A DNA stretch of 53,083 nucleotides. Origin: Akkermansiaceae bacterium (GTDB lineage: Bacteria; Verrucomicrobiota; Verrucomicrobiia; Verrucomicrobiales; Akkermansiaceae). Location of the stretch: the NCBI GenBank assembly GCA_947491475.1, contig CANLKN010000011.1, positions 1-53,083 on the forward strand, written 5' to 3'. Shown here one piece after another: positions 26,590 to 34,865 of this stretch. The notes under the pieces were generated by a model, which saw nothing but the letters and a program-made list of their open reading frames with translations, had not been told where the DNA came from and did not search any database. Every line of letters begins with the position of its first letter. The first letter of the stretch is position 1. The translations under genes were made by a program, and so were the position numbers.

Positions 26590-26639
26590 GCGCTTCCCCA
26601 CCGGAAATCAGGAACTGGAAATGGCGGCGGAGCAGGCTC

Positions 26640-27083
26640 TTAAGCCTTGATGGCACCACCGGCTTTCTCGATCTTCTGGCGGGCGGTGGCGCTGACCTTG
26701 TTCACCTCGATGGTGTAGGCCTTTTCCACTTCGCCATCGCCAAGGAGTTTCACTTGATCGCAGCGGCCATTGAGCAGGCCGGCCTTGCGGAGCGATTCCT
26801 CGTTGATGACCGCGCCAGCCTCGAAACGACCGTCGAGATCACCGACGTTGACGGTGCCGACGACATCGCGGAAGTCGAAGTTGTTGAATCCGCGCTTGGG
26901 CAGGCGGCGGTGAAGGGGCATCTGGCCGCCTTCGAAACCGACGCGTGTGCCGGAACCGGAGCGGGCCTTCTGGCCCTTGTTGCCTTTGCAGGAGGTCTTG
27001 CCGTGGCCGGAGCTTTCGCCGCAGCCAAGGCGCTTGTTACCGCGCTTGGCACCGGGGTTGGGGCTGTAGTCGTGAAGTTGCAT
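26640..27083 (-). CDS. rplO: 50S ribosomal protein L15
   Basis: The 147-residue protein is normal in length. It has the Gly/Lys-rich N-terminal tail GHGKTSCKGNKGQKAR that threads into the large subunit, then the conserved RLPKRGFNN and the globular C-terminal domain. It stands between rpsE and secY as usual, but rpmD (L30), which normally separates it from rpsE, is missing; the 116-base gap holds a repeat instead. Confidence 0.98.
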   Translation of the reverse strand: MQLHDYSPNPGAKRGNKRLGCGESSGHGKTSCKGNKGQKARSGSGTRVGFEGGQMPLHRRLPKRGFNNFDFRDVVGTVNVGDLDGRFEAGAVINEESLRKAGLLNGRCDQVKLLGDGEVEKAYTIEVNKVSATARQKIEKAGGAIKA

Positions 27084-27088
27084 GAGAG

Positions 27089-27199
27089 ATAGTGGATAGT
27101 GGATAGTGGATTGTGGATGGATGCGAGAAAGGATGGAGTGGAGCGCCGGGCTTTCGCCTTGTCTTCAATCTACCATCTTCGATCTACGATCCCCGATCA
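27089..27199. repeat. Heptamer-type inverted repeat in the rplO-rpsE gap
   Basis: The left arm (about 27089-27122) consists of repeated AGTGGAT/TGTGGAT units. The right arm (about 27164-27199) consists of ATCTACC, ATCTTCG, ATCTACG and ATCCCCG units. Read as reverse complement, the left arm is ATCCACA and ATCCACT units, so the two arms can pair imperfectly into a long hairpin. The element fills the space where rpmD would be expected. Confidence 0.6.
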
Positions 27200-27889
27200 T
27201 CAAATGGCCTTCTCGCGTTTCTTTTTCCCACGTGATCCGAGGATCTGGTCGCGGGTGCGGAGTTGGGAGAGGGCCTTGAGGGTGGCTTTGACGACGTTGG
27301 CGTGATTGGAGGAGCCCATCGACTTGGCGAGGATGTCGCGGATGCCGACTGCTTCGCAGACGGCGCGGACACCGCCACCGGCGATGATGCCCGTTCCCGG
27401 CGATGCGGGCTTGAGCAGCACCTTGCCGCCGCCGTATTCGGCGTAGATTTCGTGAGGAATGGTGCCATCCACGATGCTCATCGGCTTGAGCACCTTGCGG
27501 GCTCCTTCGCTGGCTTTCTTGATGGCGTCGGCCACTTCGTTGGCCTTGCCGAAGCCGAGGCCGACCTTGCCGATCTTGTCACCGGAGACAACGAGTGCGG
27601 AAAAGCTGAAACGACGGCCGCCTTTGACGACCTTGGCGCAGCGGTTGATAAAGACGACCTTTTCGGAAAGCTCGTTGCCTTCGGAATCGGTGGGAGCCTG
27701 GCGCTCTTCACGGCGTGGGCCGCTACGGCCGCGACCACCGCCGCCACCGCCTTGATATCCGCCGCCTTGGCCGCGGTTGCCTTGATAGCCACCGTGTTGC
27801 TGACCGGAATTTGCAACCGGTCCCAATGCTGGCGCAGGAGCTGCGGCTTCGACTTGGGCGGGCGTTTCGTTTTCTGGAATTGTTACCAT
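27200..27889 (-). CDS. rpsE: 30S ribosomal protein S5 with Gly/Arg-rich N-terminal extension
   Basis: The 229-residue protein is about 60 residues longer than usual. Residues 1-70 are an Ala/Pro stretch followed by a Gly/Gln/Arg-rich segment ([15 protein letters not shown]). The S5 core begins around [27 protein letters not shown] and contains [16 protein letters not shown] and the ending AKSMGSSN. S5 takes part in decoding accuracy and mRNA entry. The start ATG has no Shine-Dalgarno sequence. The extension, like the S3 tail, is probably exposed on the small subunit. Confidence 0.97.
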   Translation of the reverse strand: MVTIPENETPAQVEAAAPAPALGPVANSGQQHGGYQGNRGQGGGYQGGGGGGRGRSGPRREERQAPTDSEGNELSEKVVFINRCAKVVKGGRRFSFSALVVSGDKIGKVGLGFGKANEVADAIKKASEGARKVLKPMSIVDGTIPHEIYAEYGGGKVLLKPASPGTGIIAGGGVRAVCEAVGIRDILAKSMGSSNHANVVKATLKALSQLRTRDQILGSRGKKKREKAI

Positions 27890-27910
27890 GATGTGTGTCT
27901 GGTCGGAGCG

Positions 27911-28267
27911 TTAGAATTGGAGGCCGGCTTCACGCGCCGCTTCAGCGAGTGCTTTGACTTTGCCGTGGTAGAGGTGGCCGCCACGGTCGAAGACCACGGC
28001 GCTGATATTGGAACCCTTGGCGCGCTCGGCGAGGAGCTGGCCGACCTTCTGGGCGCTCTCGACGTTGGACGAGGCCTTCTCGAAACTCTTGTCCATGGTG
28101 GAGGCGGAGATGAGTGTCCTGCCGGCCGAGTCGTCGATGACTTGGGCGTAGATGTGTTGATTGGAGTAATGGACAGCCAGGCGCGGGCGCTCGGCTGTGC
28201 CGGTGACCTTGCGGCGGATGCGTTTGTGAATCCGCTGGCGGATCGTCTTGCGATTGATAGTGCTCAT
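27911..28267 (-). CDS. rplR: 50S ribosomal protein L18
   Basis: The 118-residue protein is normal in length and binds 5S r[23 protein letters not shown] and the C-terminal [30 protein letters not shown] ending ([16 protein letters not shown]) are diagnostic. It lies 20 bases after rplF and 21 bases before rpsE in the spc-like part of the cluster. Confidence 0.98.
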   Translation of the reverse strand: MSTINRKTIRQRIHKRIRRKVTGTAERPRLAVHYSNQHIYAQVIDDSAGRTLISASTMDKSFEKASSNVESAQKVGQLLAERAKGSNISAVVFDRGGHLYHGKVKALAEAAREAGLQF

Positions 28268-28287
28268 GTTGCCGGAGATGGTTGGGA

Positions 28288-28827
28288 TTATTTGCCGACG
28301 CTCTTGCCTTCCTTGCGGCGCACGTGTTCGTCGGAATAACGGACGCCCTTGCCCTTGTAGGGCTCCGGCGGATAGTAGCCGCGCACTTCGGCGGCGAATT
28401 GGCCGACGAGTTGCTTGTCGATGCCTTCCACCTTGATCTTGGTGTTTTCGTTCACTGTGACGGTGAGGCCGGAGGGAATCGGGTGGAGCAGCGGGTGCGA
28501 GCGACCGAGTGACAGATCGAGGTCCTGGCCCTTGACTGCGGCACGCAGGCCGACGCCGTGGATTTCAAGGCTCTTTTCGAAACCTTTGGAAACGCCGATG
28601 ATCATATTGTGGATCAGGCTGCGGGCGGTACCGTGGAGGGCGCGGATCTGACGGGCTTCGGTGGCGCGGGAAACGATGACGTTGCCGTCCTCATTTTTGA
28701 GCGAGATGCCTTCGGGAAGATTGAAATCGAGTTTGCCTTTGGGGCCTTCGACAACAACGGTGCGGCCGTCGAGCTTGACGGCGACTTTTTCAGGGAGAGA
28801 GATGGGCTTGAGTCCGACTCGTGACAT
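28288..28827 (-). CDS. rplF: 50S ribosomal protein L6
   Basis: The 179-residue protein begins [12 protein letters not shown] and has two homologous L6 domains. The C-terminal signature [21 protein letters not shown] is present, the part contacting the sarcin-ricin loop region. It follows rpsH by 30 bases. AAGGA about ten bases before ATG is a weak Shine-Dalgarno candidate, in contrast to most neighbours. Confidence 0.98.
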   Translation of the reverse strand: MSRVGLKPISLPEKVAVKLDGRTVVVEGPKGKLDFNLPEGISLKNEDGNVIVSRATEARQIRALHGTARSLIHNMIIGVSKGFEKSLEIHGVGLRAAVKGQDLDLSLGRSHPLLHPIPSGLTVTVNENTKIKVEGIDKQLVGQFAAEVRGYYPPEPYKGKGVRYSDEHVRRKEGKSVGK

Positions 28828-28857
28828 GGTGATGTTTTCCTTTCGCGAGTTATGGGT

Positions 28858-29253
28858 TTACCAGACGTTGGCGAGGAGTTCGCCGCCTAGTTTCTGACGC
28901 TTGGCATTGCCGCCGGACATCACGCCTTTCGAAGTGGAAAGGATTGAGATGCCAAGGCCGGACATGACGCGTGGGATTTCTCCGGCACCGACGTAATGGC
29001 GGCGGCCGGGAGTGGATACACGCTTGAGATCGGTAAGAACCGGGCGGCCGTCCACAAACTTGGGCTTGACCTTGATGCCGGTGCGCTTGCCGGTGACGAC
29101 TTCGTAATTCCAGATGTAGCCTTCCTCTTGGAGGATGCGGGCGATGTCGGCCTTGATCTTGGAATAGGGGGCGGTGAATTCCTCATTGCCGGCACGGGCG
29201 GCGTTTTTGAAACGCGTGAGGAAGTCTGCGATGGGATCGGTGAGAACTGCCAT
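28858..29253 (-). CDS. rpsH: 30S ribosomal protein S8
   Basis: The 131-residue protein is normal in length, beginning MAVLTDPIADFLTRFKNA and ending with the S8 core (GLGISILSTSKGVMS). It binds the 16S central domain and in many bacteria autoregulates the spc operon. It directly follows rplE with a 37-base gap, so rpsN (S14), which normally lies here, is absent. The start is preceded by CACCACC and no Shine-Dalgarno sequence. Confidence 0.98.
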   Translation of the reverse strand: MAVLTDPIADFLTRFKNAARAGNEEFTAPYSKIKADIARILQEEGYIWNYEVVTGKRTGIKVKPKFVDGRPVLTDLKRVSTPGRRHYVGAGEIPRVMSGLGISILSTSKGVMSGGNAKRQKLGGELLANVW

Positions 29254-29290
29254 GGTGGTGATTCTTTAAAGGTTCGTGAGGATTGGCAGA

Positions 29291-29881
29291 TCAAACTGCG
29301 GCGGCCGCTTCGGCTTCGACTTCGTTGGCTTTTTTCATGTCGCGGAACGGCATGCCAAGCTCCATGAGCAGGGCGCGTCCTTCGGCATCGGTGGTGGCGG
29401 AGGTGACAAAAATCAGGTCGAACCCGATCTGCCGCTTGATCTGGTCGATCTCGATTTCCGGGAAAATCGATTGTTCCTGGACACCGCAAGCATAATTGCC
29501 GCGGCCGTCGAACGACTTCGAGGAGATGCCACGGAAGTCGCGGATGTTTGGTGCGGTGATGTTGATGAAGCGGTGCATGAACTCCCACATGCGGGCACCG
29601 CGCAGCGTGACGCGGGCACCGAGCACTTCGTTTTCACGCAGCTTGAAGTTGGCGACGGATTTCTTCGAATAGGTGACCGAAGGCTTCTGGCCGGTGATCT
29701 TGGTGATTTCGGCCACGGCGTCATCGACGGCGACTTTGCGGTCCGGGGATTTGCCCATGCAGGAGGTGACCACGATTTTCTCGAGGCGGGGAACCTGATG
29801 GGAGTTGGTGTATCCAAGCTTCTTCGTAAGAGCCGGGACCACCTTGTCCTTATAGTATTGTTGTAGTGCGGGTGTGCTCAT
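29291..29881 (-). CDS. rplE: 50S ribosomal protein L5
   Basis: The 196-residue protein binds 5S rRNA and touches tRNA at the P site. It begins with LQQYYKDKVVPAL and contains RLEKIVVTSCMGK, GQKPSVTYSKKSVANFKLRE and the FPEIEID segment. It is slightly longer than usual because of an acidic and alanine-rich C-terminal tail of about 15 residues. It follows rplX by 61 bases. Confidence 0.98.
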   Translation of the reverse strand: MSTPALQQYYKDKVVPALTKKLGYTNSHQVPRLEKIVVTSCMGKSPDRKVAVDDAVAEITKITGQKPSVTYSKKSVANFKLRENEVLGARVTLRGARMWEFMHRFINITAPNIRDFRGISSKSFDGRGNYACGVQEQSIFPEIEIDQIKRQIGFDLIFVTSATTDAEGRALLMELGMPFRDMKKANEVEAEAAAAV

Positions 29882-29942
29882 TGTTTTTGCGGGTCAGCGC
29901 GGTTTGGTGTCAGGCGCTTAAGCGCGGGCGGAGGCGGATGCC

Positions 29943-30176
29943 TCAGCCCACTTTCTTGACATTGGAGATGTGGATGGGGCCGTCGATGGTCTTGATGCCG
30001 CCGGTGGAATCGGCCTCGCTGGGCTTGGTGGCTTTCTTGAGTGGGCGGACGCCTTCGACGATGACGCGGCCCTTGGCGGCATTCACGACCAGCACGGTGC
30101 CGCGCTTGCCTTTGTGATTGCCGGTGATGATTTCGACTTCGTCGCCTTTTTTGACGTGGGTCTTGATGCTGCTCAT
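29943..30176 (-). CDS. rplX: 50S ribosomal protein L24, short form
   Basis: The 77-residue protein contains the KOW motif at its start ([18 protein letters not shown]) and the IHISNV-type segment near its end. It is shorter than the common form of about 100 residues, lacking the C-terminal extension. L24 starts large-subunit assembly. It lies 29 bases after rplN. Confidence 0.96.
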   Translation of the reverse strand: MSSIKTHVKKGDEVEIITGNHKGKRGTVLVVNAAKGRVIVEGVRPLKKATKPSEADSTGGIKTIDGPIHISNVKKVG

Positions 30177-30205
30177 GGGGATGGAAAAAGGTTGGACTTG
30201 GTGGA

Positions 30206-30571
30206 TCAGAGCACCTCGGGAGCGAGGGAGACGATTTTCATGAACGACTTTTCACGGAGTTCACGGGCCACAGGGCCGAAGATGCGGGTTCCACGCGGAT
30301 TGTTGTCCTTGTCGATGATGACGATTGCGTTGGAGTCAAAGCGCAGGATCGAGCCATCGGCGCGGCGGATTGGATAGGCGGTGCGGACGACGACCGCTTT
30401 GACCACACTGCCCTTTTTGATGGAGGCGGTGGGAATCGAATCGCGGATGTGGGCGGTGATGACGTCGCCGATGCAGGCGGTGCGGCTGCGCTTGCCGAGC
30501 ACGCCGATCATTTTTGCGCTGCGGGCACCGGTGTTATCGGCGACAGCGAGCATGGTTTCCATTTGGATCAT
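30206..30571 (-). CDS. rplN: 50S ribosomal protein L14
   Basis: The 121-residue protein is normal in length. It begins [17 protein letters not shown] and contains [33 protein letters not shown] and the ending [10 protein letters not shown]. It forms part of the subunit interface. The 132-base gap before it, towards rpsQ, is the largest in the cluster and holds an inverted repeat. Confidence 0.98.
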   Translation of the reverse strand: MIQMETMLAVADNTGARSAKMIGVLGKRSRTACIGDVITAHIRDSIPTASIKKGSVVKAVVVRTAYPIRRADGSILRFDSNAIVIIDKDNNPRGTRIFGPVARELREKSFMKIVSLAPEVL

Positions 30572-30585
30572 GGCGGTAGTGGGGT

Positions 30586-30700
30586 AAAAGCTGAATTTTT
30601 GAAATGCTGAAAAGCTGAGATGAAGAGCGGGATGCTGGGGAGCTGGCGGGATGAGTGGAGCAATTTCAGCTTCTCAGCTTTTCAGCCTTTCAGCATTTAT
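30586..30700. repeat. GCTGAAA-type inverted repeat in the rplN-rpsQ gap
   Basis: The left arm (30586-30622) contains AAATGCTGAAAAGCTGAGA and the right arm (30661-30700) its near-exact reverse complement with one extra unit. Both are strings of GCTGAAA-like heptamers. The arms flank 38 bases. Within a transcript this would be a long stable hairpin in the middle of the ribosomal operon, a candidate attenuation or processing site. Confidence 0.65.
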
Positions 30701-30703
30701 CTG

Positions 30704-30973
30704 TTAGTGCGAGAGCACTTCGCTGAGGGTCCAGCGCTTGAGTTTGGAGAGCGGCTTGGTTTCGGTGATGCGCACGCGGTCGCCGATCTTGGCCAGGCCA
30801 TTCTCGTCGTGGACGTAGTATTTCTTCGAACGCTTGACGATTTTGTTGAAGCGCGGGTGCGGAACGCGGGCGACGTGCTCGACCACAAGGGTCTTGTCCA
30901 TCTTGTCGGAAATGACGACGCCGGTGCGGGTCTTGCGGACGCTGTTGCTGGTGTCCTGTGAAGTTTCGCTCAT
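30704..30973 (-). CDS. rpsQ: 30S ribosomal protein S17
   Basis: The 89-residue protein contains the S17 core RKTRTGVVISDKMDKTLVV, VPHPRFNKIVKRSKKYYVHDE and GDRVRITETKPLSKLKRW. It is a primary 16S-binding protein. The stop is directly followed by the large rplN-rpsQ spacer. The start ATG is preceded by TTTTCCACC, with no Shine-Dalgarno sequence. Confidence 0.97.
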   Translation of the reverse strand: MSETSQDTSNSVRKTRTGVVISDKMDKTLVVEHVARVPHPRFNKIVKRSKKYYVHDENGLAKIGDRVRITETKPLSKLKRWTLSEVLSH

Positions 30974-31005
30974 GGTGGAAAACGGTTGATCGTTGGTGGT
31001 TGGAA

Positions 31006-31206
31006 TCAGGCGAGGGACTTCGCGGTGATGGCGGTGAGGACTTGGGCGGTCTCGCGGCGCACCTGAAGGATGCGGGCGGGGTTTTCAAGCTGTCCGGTGG
31101 CTTTTTGCAAGCGGAGATTGAGAGCCTCCTGCTTGAGGTCGCGCAGGCGGGTGGAGAGCTCGTCGTTGGAGAGTTCGTTGATGTCTTTGGCTTTGGTTTT
31201 GGCCAT
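31006..31206 (-). CDS. rpmC: 50S ribosomal protein L29
   Basis: The 66-residue, all-helical protein has the L29 pattern ELSNDELSTRLRDLKQEALNLR. It lies near the peptide exit. It follows rplP by 24 bases and precedes rpsQ by 32, as in the canonical S10 operon. Confidence 0.97.
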   Translation of the reverse strand: MAKTKAKDINELSNDELSTRLRDLKQEALNLRLQKATGQLENPARILQVRRETAQVLTAITAKSLA

Positions 31207-31230
31207 GGTTCAGACGGAGTGAGTGGTGGA

Positions 31231-31650
31231 TCAGGAGTGCGGATTGCGGGTGACGAGGCGGGTGCGGATGCCGAGCTTGTAGGAGGCCAGGCGCATCGCC
31301 TCCTTGGCGGCGGATTCGGTGACACCGCCGACTTCGAAGAGGATGTTGCCGGGGCGGATCACGGCGACCCAGCCTTCCACGGCGCCCTTGCCCTTACCCA
31401 TCCGGGTTTCCGGCGGGCGGGAGGTGATGGACTTGTGGGGGAAAATACGGATCCAGACTTTGCCTTTGCGTTTTAGCGAGCGGTTGATCGCGATCCGGCA
31501 GGCTTCGATCTGGCGGTTACTCATCCAGCCGCGGTCGAGGGTTTGGAGTCCGAAGTCACCGAAGGCGACGGTGGTTCCGCGCTGGGCGTTTCCAGAGCGG
31601 CTTCCGCGGTGGCTCTTGCGGAACTTGGTTCGTTTGGGCATCAAAGGCAT
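31231..31650 (-). CDS. rplP: 50S ribosomal protein L16
   Basis: The 139-residue protein is normal in length, with [13 protein letters not shown] near the start, [19 protein letters not shown] in the middle and the [15 protein letters not shown] loop. It contacts the A-site tRNA region. Unlike almost all its neighbours it has a strong Shine-Dalgarno sequence, AAGGAGG, about eight bases before ATG. Confidence 0.98.
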   Translation of the reverse strand: MPLMPKRTKFRKSHRGSRSGNAQRGTTVAFGDFGLQTLDRGWMSNRQIEACRIAINRSLKRKGKVWIRIFPHKSITSRPPETRMGKGKGAVEGWVAVIRPGNILFEVGGVTESAAKEAMRLASYKLGIRTRLVTRNPHS

Positions 31651-31701
31651 GGCTCAGTCCTCCTTGGGAAATTTAAGTTAGGTGTTGGGAAATGGTATGA
31701 A

Positions 31702-32439
31702 TCAGTTGCGTGGATTCGGGCGACGGTCGCCACCACGGTCGCCACCACGGCCACCGCGATCTCCACGGTCGCCGCGATCTCCACGGCCGCCTTGCGGTCT
31801 GCCGCCGGTGCCGTCGTCTTCTTTCTTGTTGACCCAGCACTTGACACCGATGATGCCGTAAACCGTGCGGGCTTCGGCAAAACCGTAGTCAAGCGGGACG
31901 CGGAGAGTCTGGAGCGGCACTTTGCCTTCGCGATAACCTTCGGCGCGGGCGATATCGGCGCCGCCGAGGCGGCCCGCGCAACGGAGGCGGATGCCTTCGG
32001 CACCGAATTCCATGGCGGTTTGCAGGGCGCGTTTCATGGCGCGGCGGAAGGAAATCCGGCGCTCAAGCTGGACGGCGATTTGCTCGGCCACCAGTTGGGC
32101 ATCAAGCTCCGGCTTGCGGATCTCGATAATGTCGATCTTGACCTGCGCGCCTTTGCAAAGATCGGTGATTTCCTTGGTCATCACTTCGATTTCCTTGCCC
32201 TGGCGGCCGATGATCAGGCCGGGGCGCGAGGTGTGAAGGGTGACGCGGACGCTGTTCCAGGCACGCTCGATCACGACACGGGCGAGGCCGGCATTCTGGA
32301 GCTTTTTCTTGAGGTAGCCACGGATCGCGAGGTCCTCGTGGAGCTTGTCGGTGTAGTCTTTGCCTGCGGCATACCACTTCGAGCGCCAGTCTTTATTGAC
32401 GGCGAGACGGAATGCGATCGGATTTACTTTCTGGCCCAT
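31702..32439 (-). CDS. rpsC: 30S ribosomal protein S3 with RGG/RGD tail
   Basis: The 245-residue protein begins MGQKVNPIAFRL. The KH domain carries the GxxG loop GRQG at 78-81, and the C-terminal S3 domain contains GRLGGADIARAE and VPLQTLRVPLDYG. The last 35 residues are an unusual Gly-Arg-Asp-rich tail with repeated RGD and RGG units, encoded by visibly repetitive DNA at about 31705-31795. S3 lies at the mRNA entry channel. Confidence 0.98.
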   Translation of the reverse strand: MGQKVNPIAFRLAVNKDWRSKWYAAGKDYTDKLHEDLAIRGYLKKKLQNAGLARVVIERAWNSVRVTLHTSRPGLIIGRQGKEIEVMTKEITDLCKGAQVKIDIIEIRKPELDAQLVAEQIAVQLERRISFRRAMKRALQTAMEFGAEGIRLRCAGRLGGADIARAEGYREGKVPLQTLRVPLDYGFAEARTVYGIIGVKCWVNKKEDDGTGGRPQGGRGDRGDRGDRGGRGGDRGGDRRPNPRN

Positions 32440-32469
32440 GTTTGGTGAGGGATGTTAGGAGAGATGGAT

Positions 32470-32898
32470 TCAGGCTTGTTCTTCGGCAGCAGCGGGTGCG
32501 GCGGCGGGAGCAGCTTCGGATTTGGCGGAAACGGACTTGCGGGCGGCCTTCTTTTTCTTTTCCGGCGCGGACCCCGTGAGGGTGATGGAAATATGGCTGG
32601 AACGGCGGATGATCGGACCGGCGGAGCCTTTGGCACGCGGCTTGAAGCGGCGCATCATGGGCGCGGAGCCGATGACGGCTTCCTTGATGACCAGGGTGCC
32701 GGTATCGAGCGAAAAATTGTTTTCCGCATCCGCAATGGCGGTCTTGAGGGTTTTGCCGATCAGTTGTGCGGCTTTCTTGGGAGTGAAGGTAAGGATATCG
32801 AGGGCATTCGATACCGGCAGACCTTGGATTTCGCGGGCGACGTCGCGCGCCTTCTTGGGCGAGAGACGGACGTATTTGCTGGTGCTTTTGACTTCCAT
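32470..32898 (-). CDS. rplV: 50S ribosomal protein L22 with Lys/Ala-rich tail
   Basis: The start at 32898 gives 142 residues beginning MEVKSTSKYVRLSPKKARDV. The frame is open upstream to 33225, but that part overlaps the preceding gene and is not L22-like. The core ends at HISITLTG; the remaining 35 residues are a Lys-rich then Ala/Glu-rich extension beyond the usual 110. L22 lines the peptide tunnel. It starts 19 bases after the inserted coiled-coil gene. Confidence 0.97.
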   Translation of the reverse strand: MEVKSTSKYVRLSPKKARDVAREIQGLPVSNALDILTFTPKKAAQLIGKTLKTAIADAENNFSLDTGTLVIKEAVIGSAPMMRRFKPRAKGSAGPIIRRSSHISITLTGSAPEKKKKAARKSVSAKSEAAPAAAPAAAEEQA

Positions 32899-32917
32899 AT
32901 TGCGGAGGCGTGAGGAG

Positions 32918-33643
32918 TTACTGCGCTGAGGCTTGTGTTTCGAGAGTGGCGAGATCGCCGGGACGCGGGGTTTCGGCGGGGTTGTCGAGGGATTCGACAA
33001 AGAGGCCGCTGACGCCCTTGCGGACATCGGCGAGGATGGCGGTTCCGTAGGGCTGCTGCCCGCGGGAGAGGCGGAAGGACATGCCGATTCTGGCTCCATG
33101 GCTTTCGCCGATATTGAGAACCAACATGCCGGTTTCCTGATCGAGACTGACGATGCGTGCCTGCTGCAGAGAGCCGGACCGGACATCGGGCCGGGGCTTG
33201 TGACGCAGTCCGAGAACAGCGTCAAGCTCTCTTAATGAAGTTTCCACACGCAGCCTTGCATCCGGATCGGAGACCACCGCCTGGCGGAGGTAATCGTTGA
33301 TGGCAAAGGTGAGGCGGCTGGCGGTTCCTTCGATTTCTGCGATGCGCTCGTTAGCCAGTTGGAGATCGGCGGCGGCCTGGATGAGGCGGTCATCGCCGCC
33401 ATCGAGCAGGTTCTTGCCGAGCGCCTCGAGGCGCTCTCTCACTTGGGTGAGCTGTTCGGACGCTTGTTTTTCCCCGCGATTTGCCTCGGCGAGGCTGCGC
33501 TGGAGAGCTTGGTTTTGTTCCTGCAAATCGATGATGACTTGCTGGAGTTGCTCCGGGCTTGGCGACTCTGCGGCACACATTCCGGCCGACACCAACAACC
33601 CGAGGGCGGCGGCGAGAGCTTTGGAATGGAATGTGGAGCGCAT
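32918..33643 (-). CDS. Exported coiled-coil protein inserted between rpsS and rplV
   Basis: I do not recognise the 241-residue protein as any ribosomal component. A signal peptide (about 1-25, ALAAALGLLVSAGMCAA) implies export. Residues about 28-115 are a Gln/Glu/Leu-rich coiled coil (QQVIIDLQEQNQALQRSLAE). Residues about 157-235 form a small beta domain with VLNIGESHGARIGMSFRLSR and RPGD, like the beta-barrel domains found at the ends of many exported verrucomicrobial coiled-coil proteins. Gaps of 29 bases to rpsS and 19 to rplV show it is transcribed and probably translated with them. Codon use resembles its neighbours. The canonical S10 operon has nothing here. Function is unknown. Confidence 0.88.
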   Translation of the reverse strand: MRSTFHSKALAAALGLLVSAGMCAAESPSPEQLQQVIIDLQEQNQALQRSLAEANRGEKQASEQLTQVRERLEALGKNLLDGGDDRLIQAAADLQLANERIAEIEGTASRLTFAINDYLRQAVVSDPDARLRVETSLRELDAVLGLRHKPRPDVRSGSLQQARIVSLDQETGMLVLNIGESHGARIGMSFRLSRGQQPYGTAILADVRKGVSGLFVESLDNPAETPRPGDLATLETQASAQ

Positions 33644-33672
33644 GGAAATCGCAGGGAATTGGATCAAAAGGC

Positions 33673-33945
33673 TTACTTCTTGCCGATGCCGCCGTGGTTG
33701 CGGAAAATGCGGGTGGGTGCGAATTCGCCGAGTTTGTGGCCGACCATGTTTTCGGTGACGTAAACGGGGACGAAGGTCTTGCCGTTGTGAACGGCGAAGT
33801 TGTGGCTGACGAAATCCGGAGTGATCATCGACTTGCGGCTCCAGGTTTTGATGGGCTTGCGGTCGGATCCGGCATCGGCGATGGCATCGATCTTGGCGAG
33901 GAGCTTCTGATCGACGAACGGGCCTTTTTTGAGGGAACGTGGCAT
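33673..33945 (-). CDS. rpsS: 30S ribosomal protein S19
   Basis: The 90-residue protein is normal in length, beginning [16 protein letters not shown], with [12 protein letters not shown] and the ending [12 protein letters not shown]. It contacts tRNA and the bridge to the large subunit. It follows rplB by 32 bases. The next gene in the transcript is the coiled-coil insertion rather than rplV. Confidence 0.98.
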   Translation of the reverse strand: MPRSLKKGPFVDQKLLAKIDAIADAGSDRKPIKTWSRKSMITPDFVSHNFAVHNGKTFVPVYVTENMVGHKLGEFAPTRIFRNHGGIGKK

Positions 33946-33977
33946 GTGAAGGTGAGTTGGTTAGGCTTTGAAAACGG

Positions 33978-34817
33978 TTACTTCTTCTTGTGGCGGGACT
34001 CGACGATGAAGACGGCGGAGGTCTTTTTCTTGTTGCGGGTTTTCTGACCCTTCGCGTGGCCCCATGGGCTGAGAAGGTGCTGGCGGCCACCGCCGGATTT
34101 CGACTTGCCCTCACCACCGCCGTTGGGGTGGTCCACCGGGTTCATACACATGCCGCGCACGGTCGGGCGGACGCCCATCCAGCGGGTGCGGCCCGCTTTG
34201 CCGGAGGTTTCGTTCATGTGGTCGCGGTTGCCGACCTGTCCGATGGTGCAGAAGCAGCGGTCGTTGAAGCGGCGGATCTCGCCGGATGGCATCTTGACGA
34301 GCGCCCAGCCGCCATCGCGGTTGGAAAGCACGGCCATCTGGCCGGCAGCGCGGGCGACCTTGCCGCCATTGCCCGGGATGAGCTCGATGTTGTGGATGGA
34401 GGTGCCGAGAGGCACGGCGCTGAGCGGCATGGCGTTGCCGGTTTTCGGAGCAACGTTCTGGCCTGCGACCACGGTTTGCCCGACTTCCAGGCCGAGTGGG
34501 GCGAGGATGTAGGTTTTCTGGCCGTCCTCATATTGGAGCAGTGCGATGCGGCAGGTGCGGTTGGGATCGTATTCGATGCCGACGACCTTGGCAGGCGCGT
34601 CGTGACGGCCTCGCTTGAAGTCGATCAAACGGTAGTGGCGCTTATGACCACCGCCGATGTGACGGCAGGTGATGCGGCCGGTGTTGTTGCGGCCACCGCT
34701 GCGCTTGAGCGGCGTGAGAAGACTCTTCTCAGGCTTGCTCTTGGTGATCTCCTCGAATGACGGGAGATTCTTGTAGCGTGCGGACGGGGTGATGGGCTTG
34801 AAATTTTTCAATGGCAT
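33978..34817 (-). CDS. rplB: 50S ribosomal protein L2
   Basis: The 279-residue protein is normal in length. [18 protein letters not shown] is near the start, and the peptidyl-transferase loop [16 protein letters not shown] carries the conserved histidine. The basic end is [17 protein letters not shown]. It is needed for subunit association and peptide bond formation. Confidence 0.98.
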   Translation of the reverse strand: MPLKNFKPITPSARYKNLPSFEEITKSKPEKSLLTPLKRSGGRNNTGRITCRHIGGGHKRHYRLIDFKRGRHDAPAKVVGIEYDPNRTCRIALLQYEDGQKTYILAPLGLEVGQTVVAGQNVAPKTGNAMPLSAVPLGTSIHNIELIPGNGGKVARAAGQMAVLSNRDGGWALVKMPSGEIRRFNDRCFCTIGQVGNRDHMNETSGKAGRTRWMGVRPTVRGMCMNPVDHPNGGGEGKSKSGGGRQHLLSPWGHAKGQKTRNKKKTSAVFIVESRHKKK

Positions 34818-34865
34818 GACTCGCGGAACGGTGAGGTGTTACGTTTGGAGCAACTGGCGAAGTGC

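Noticed and set aside
27089..27199. CRISPR-like array
   Set aside because: Units are seven bases, degenerate and contiguous, without unique spacers of constant length, and no cas genes are near.
31543..32448. Long antisense open frame over rpsC (301 residues), and similar ones over rplB, rpsE-rplR and others
   Set aside because: They lie exactly opposite conserved ribosomal genes and read as low-complexity, valine- and glycine-rich sequence. Strong G/C third-position bias opens such frames by itself.
32899..33225. N-terminal extension of rplV
   Set aside because: It overlaps the coiled-coil gene in another frame and is not L22-like; the L22 core starts at 32898.
33644..34117. Upstream extension of the coiled-coil gene (399-residue frame overlapping rpsS)
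   Set aside because: The extension is antisense-like, Arg/Ser/Pro-rich and overlaps rpsS; the ATG at 33643 is followed directly by a proper signal peptide.
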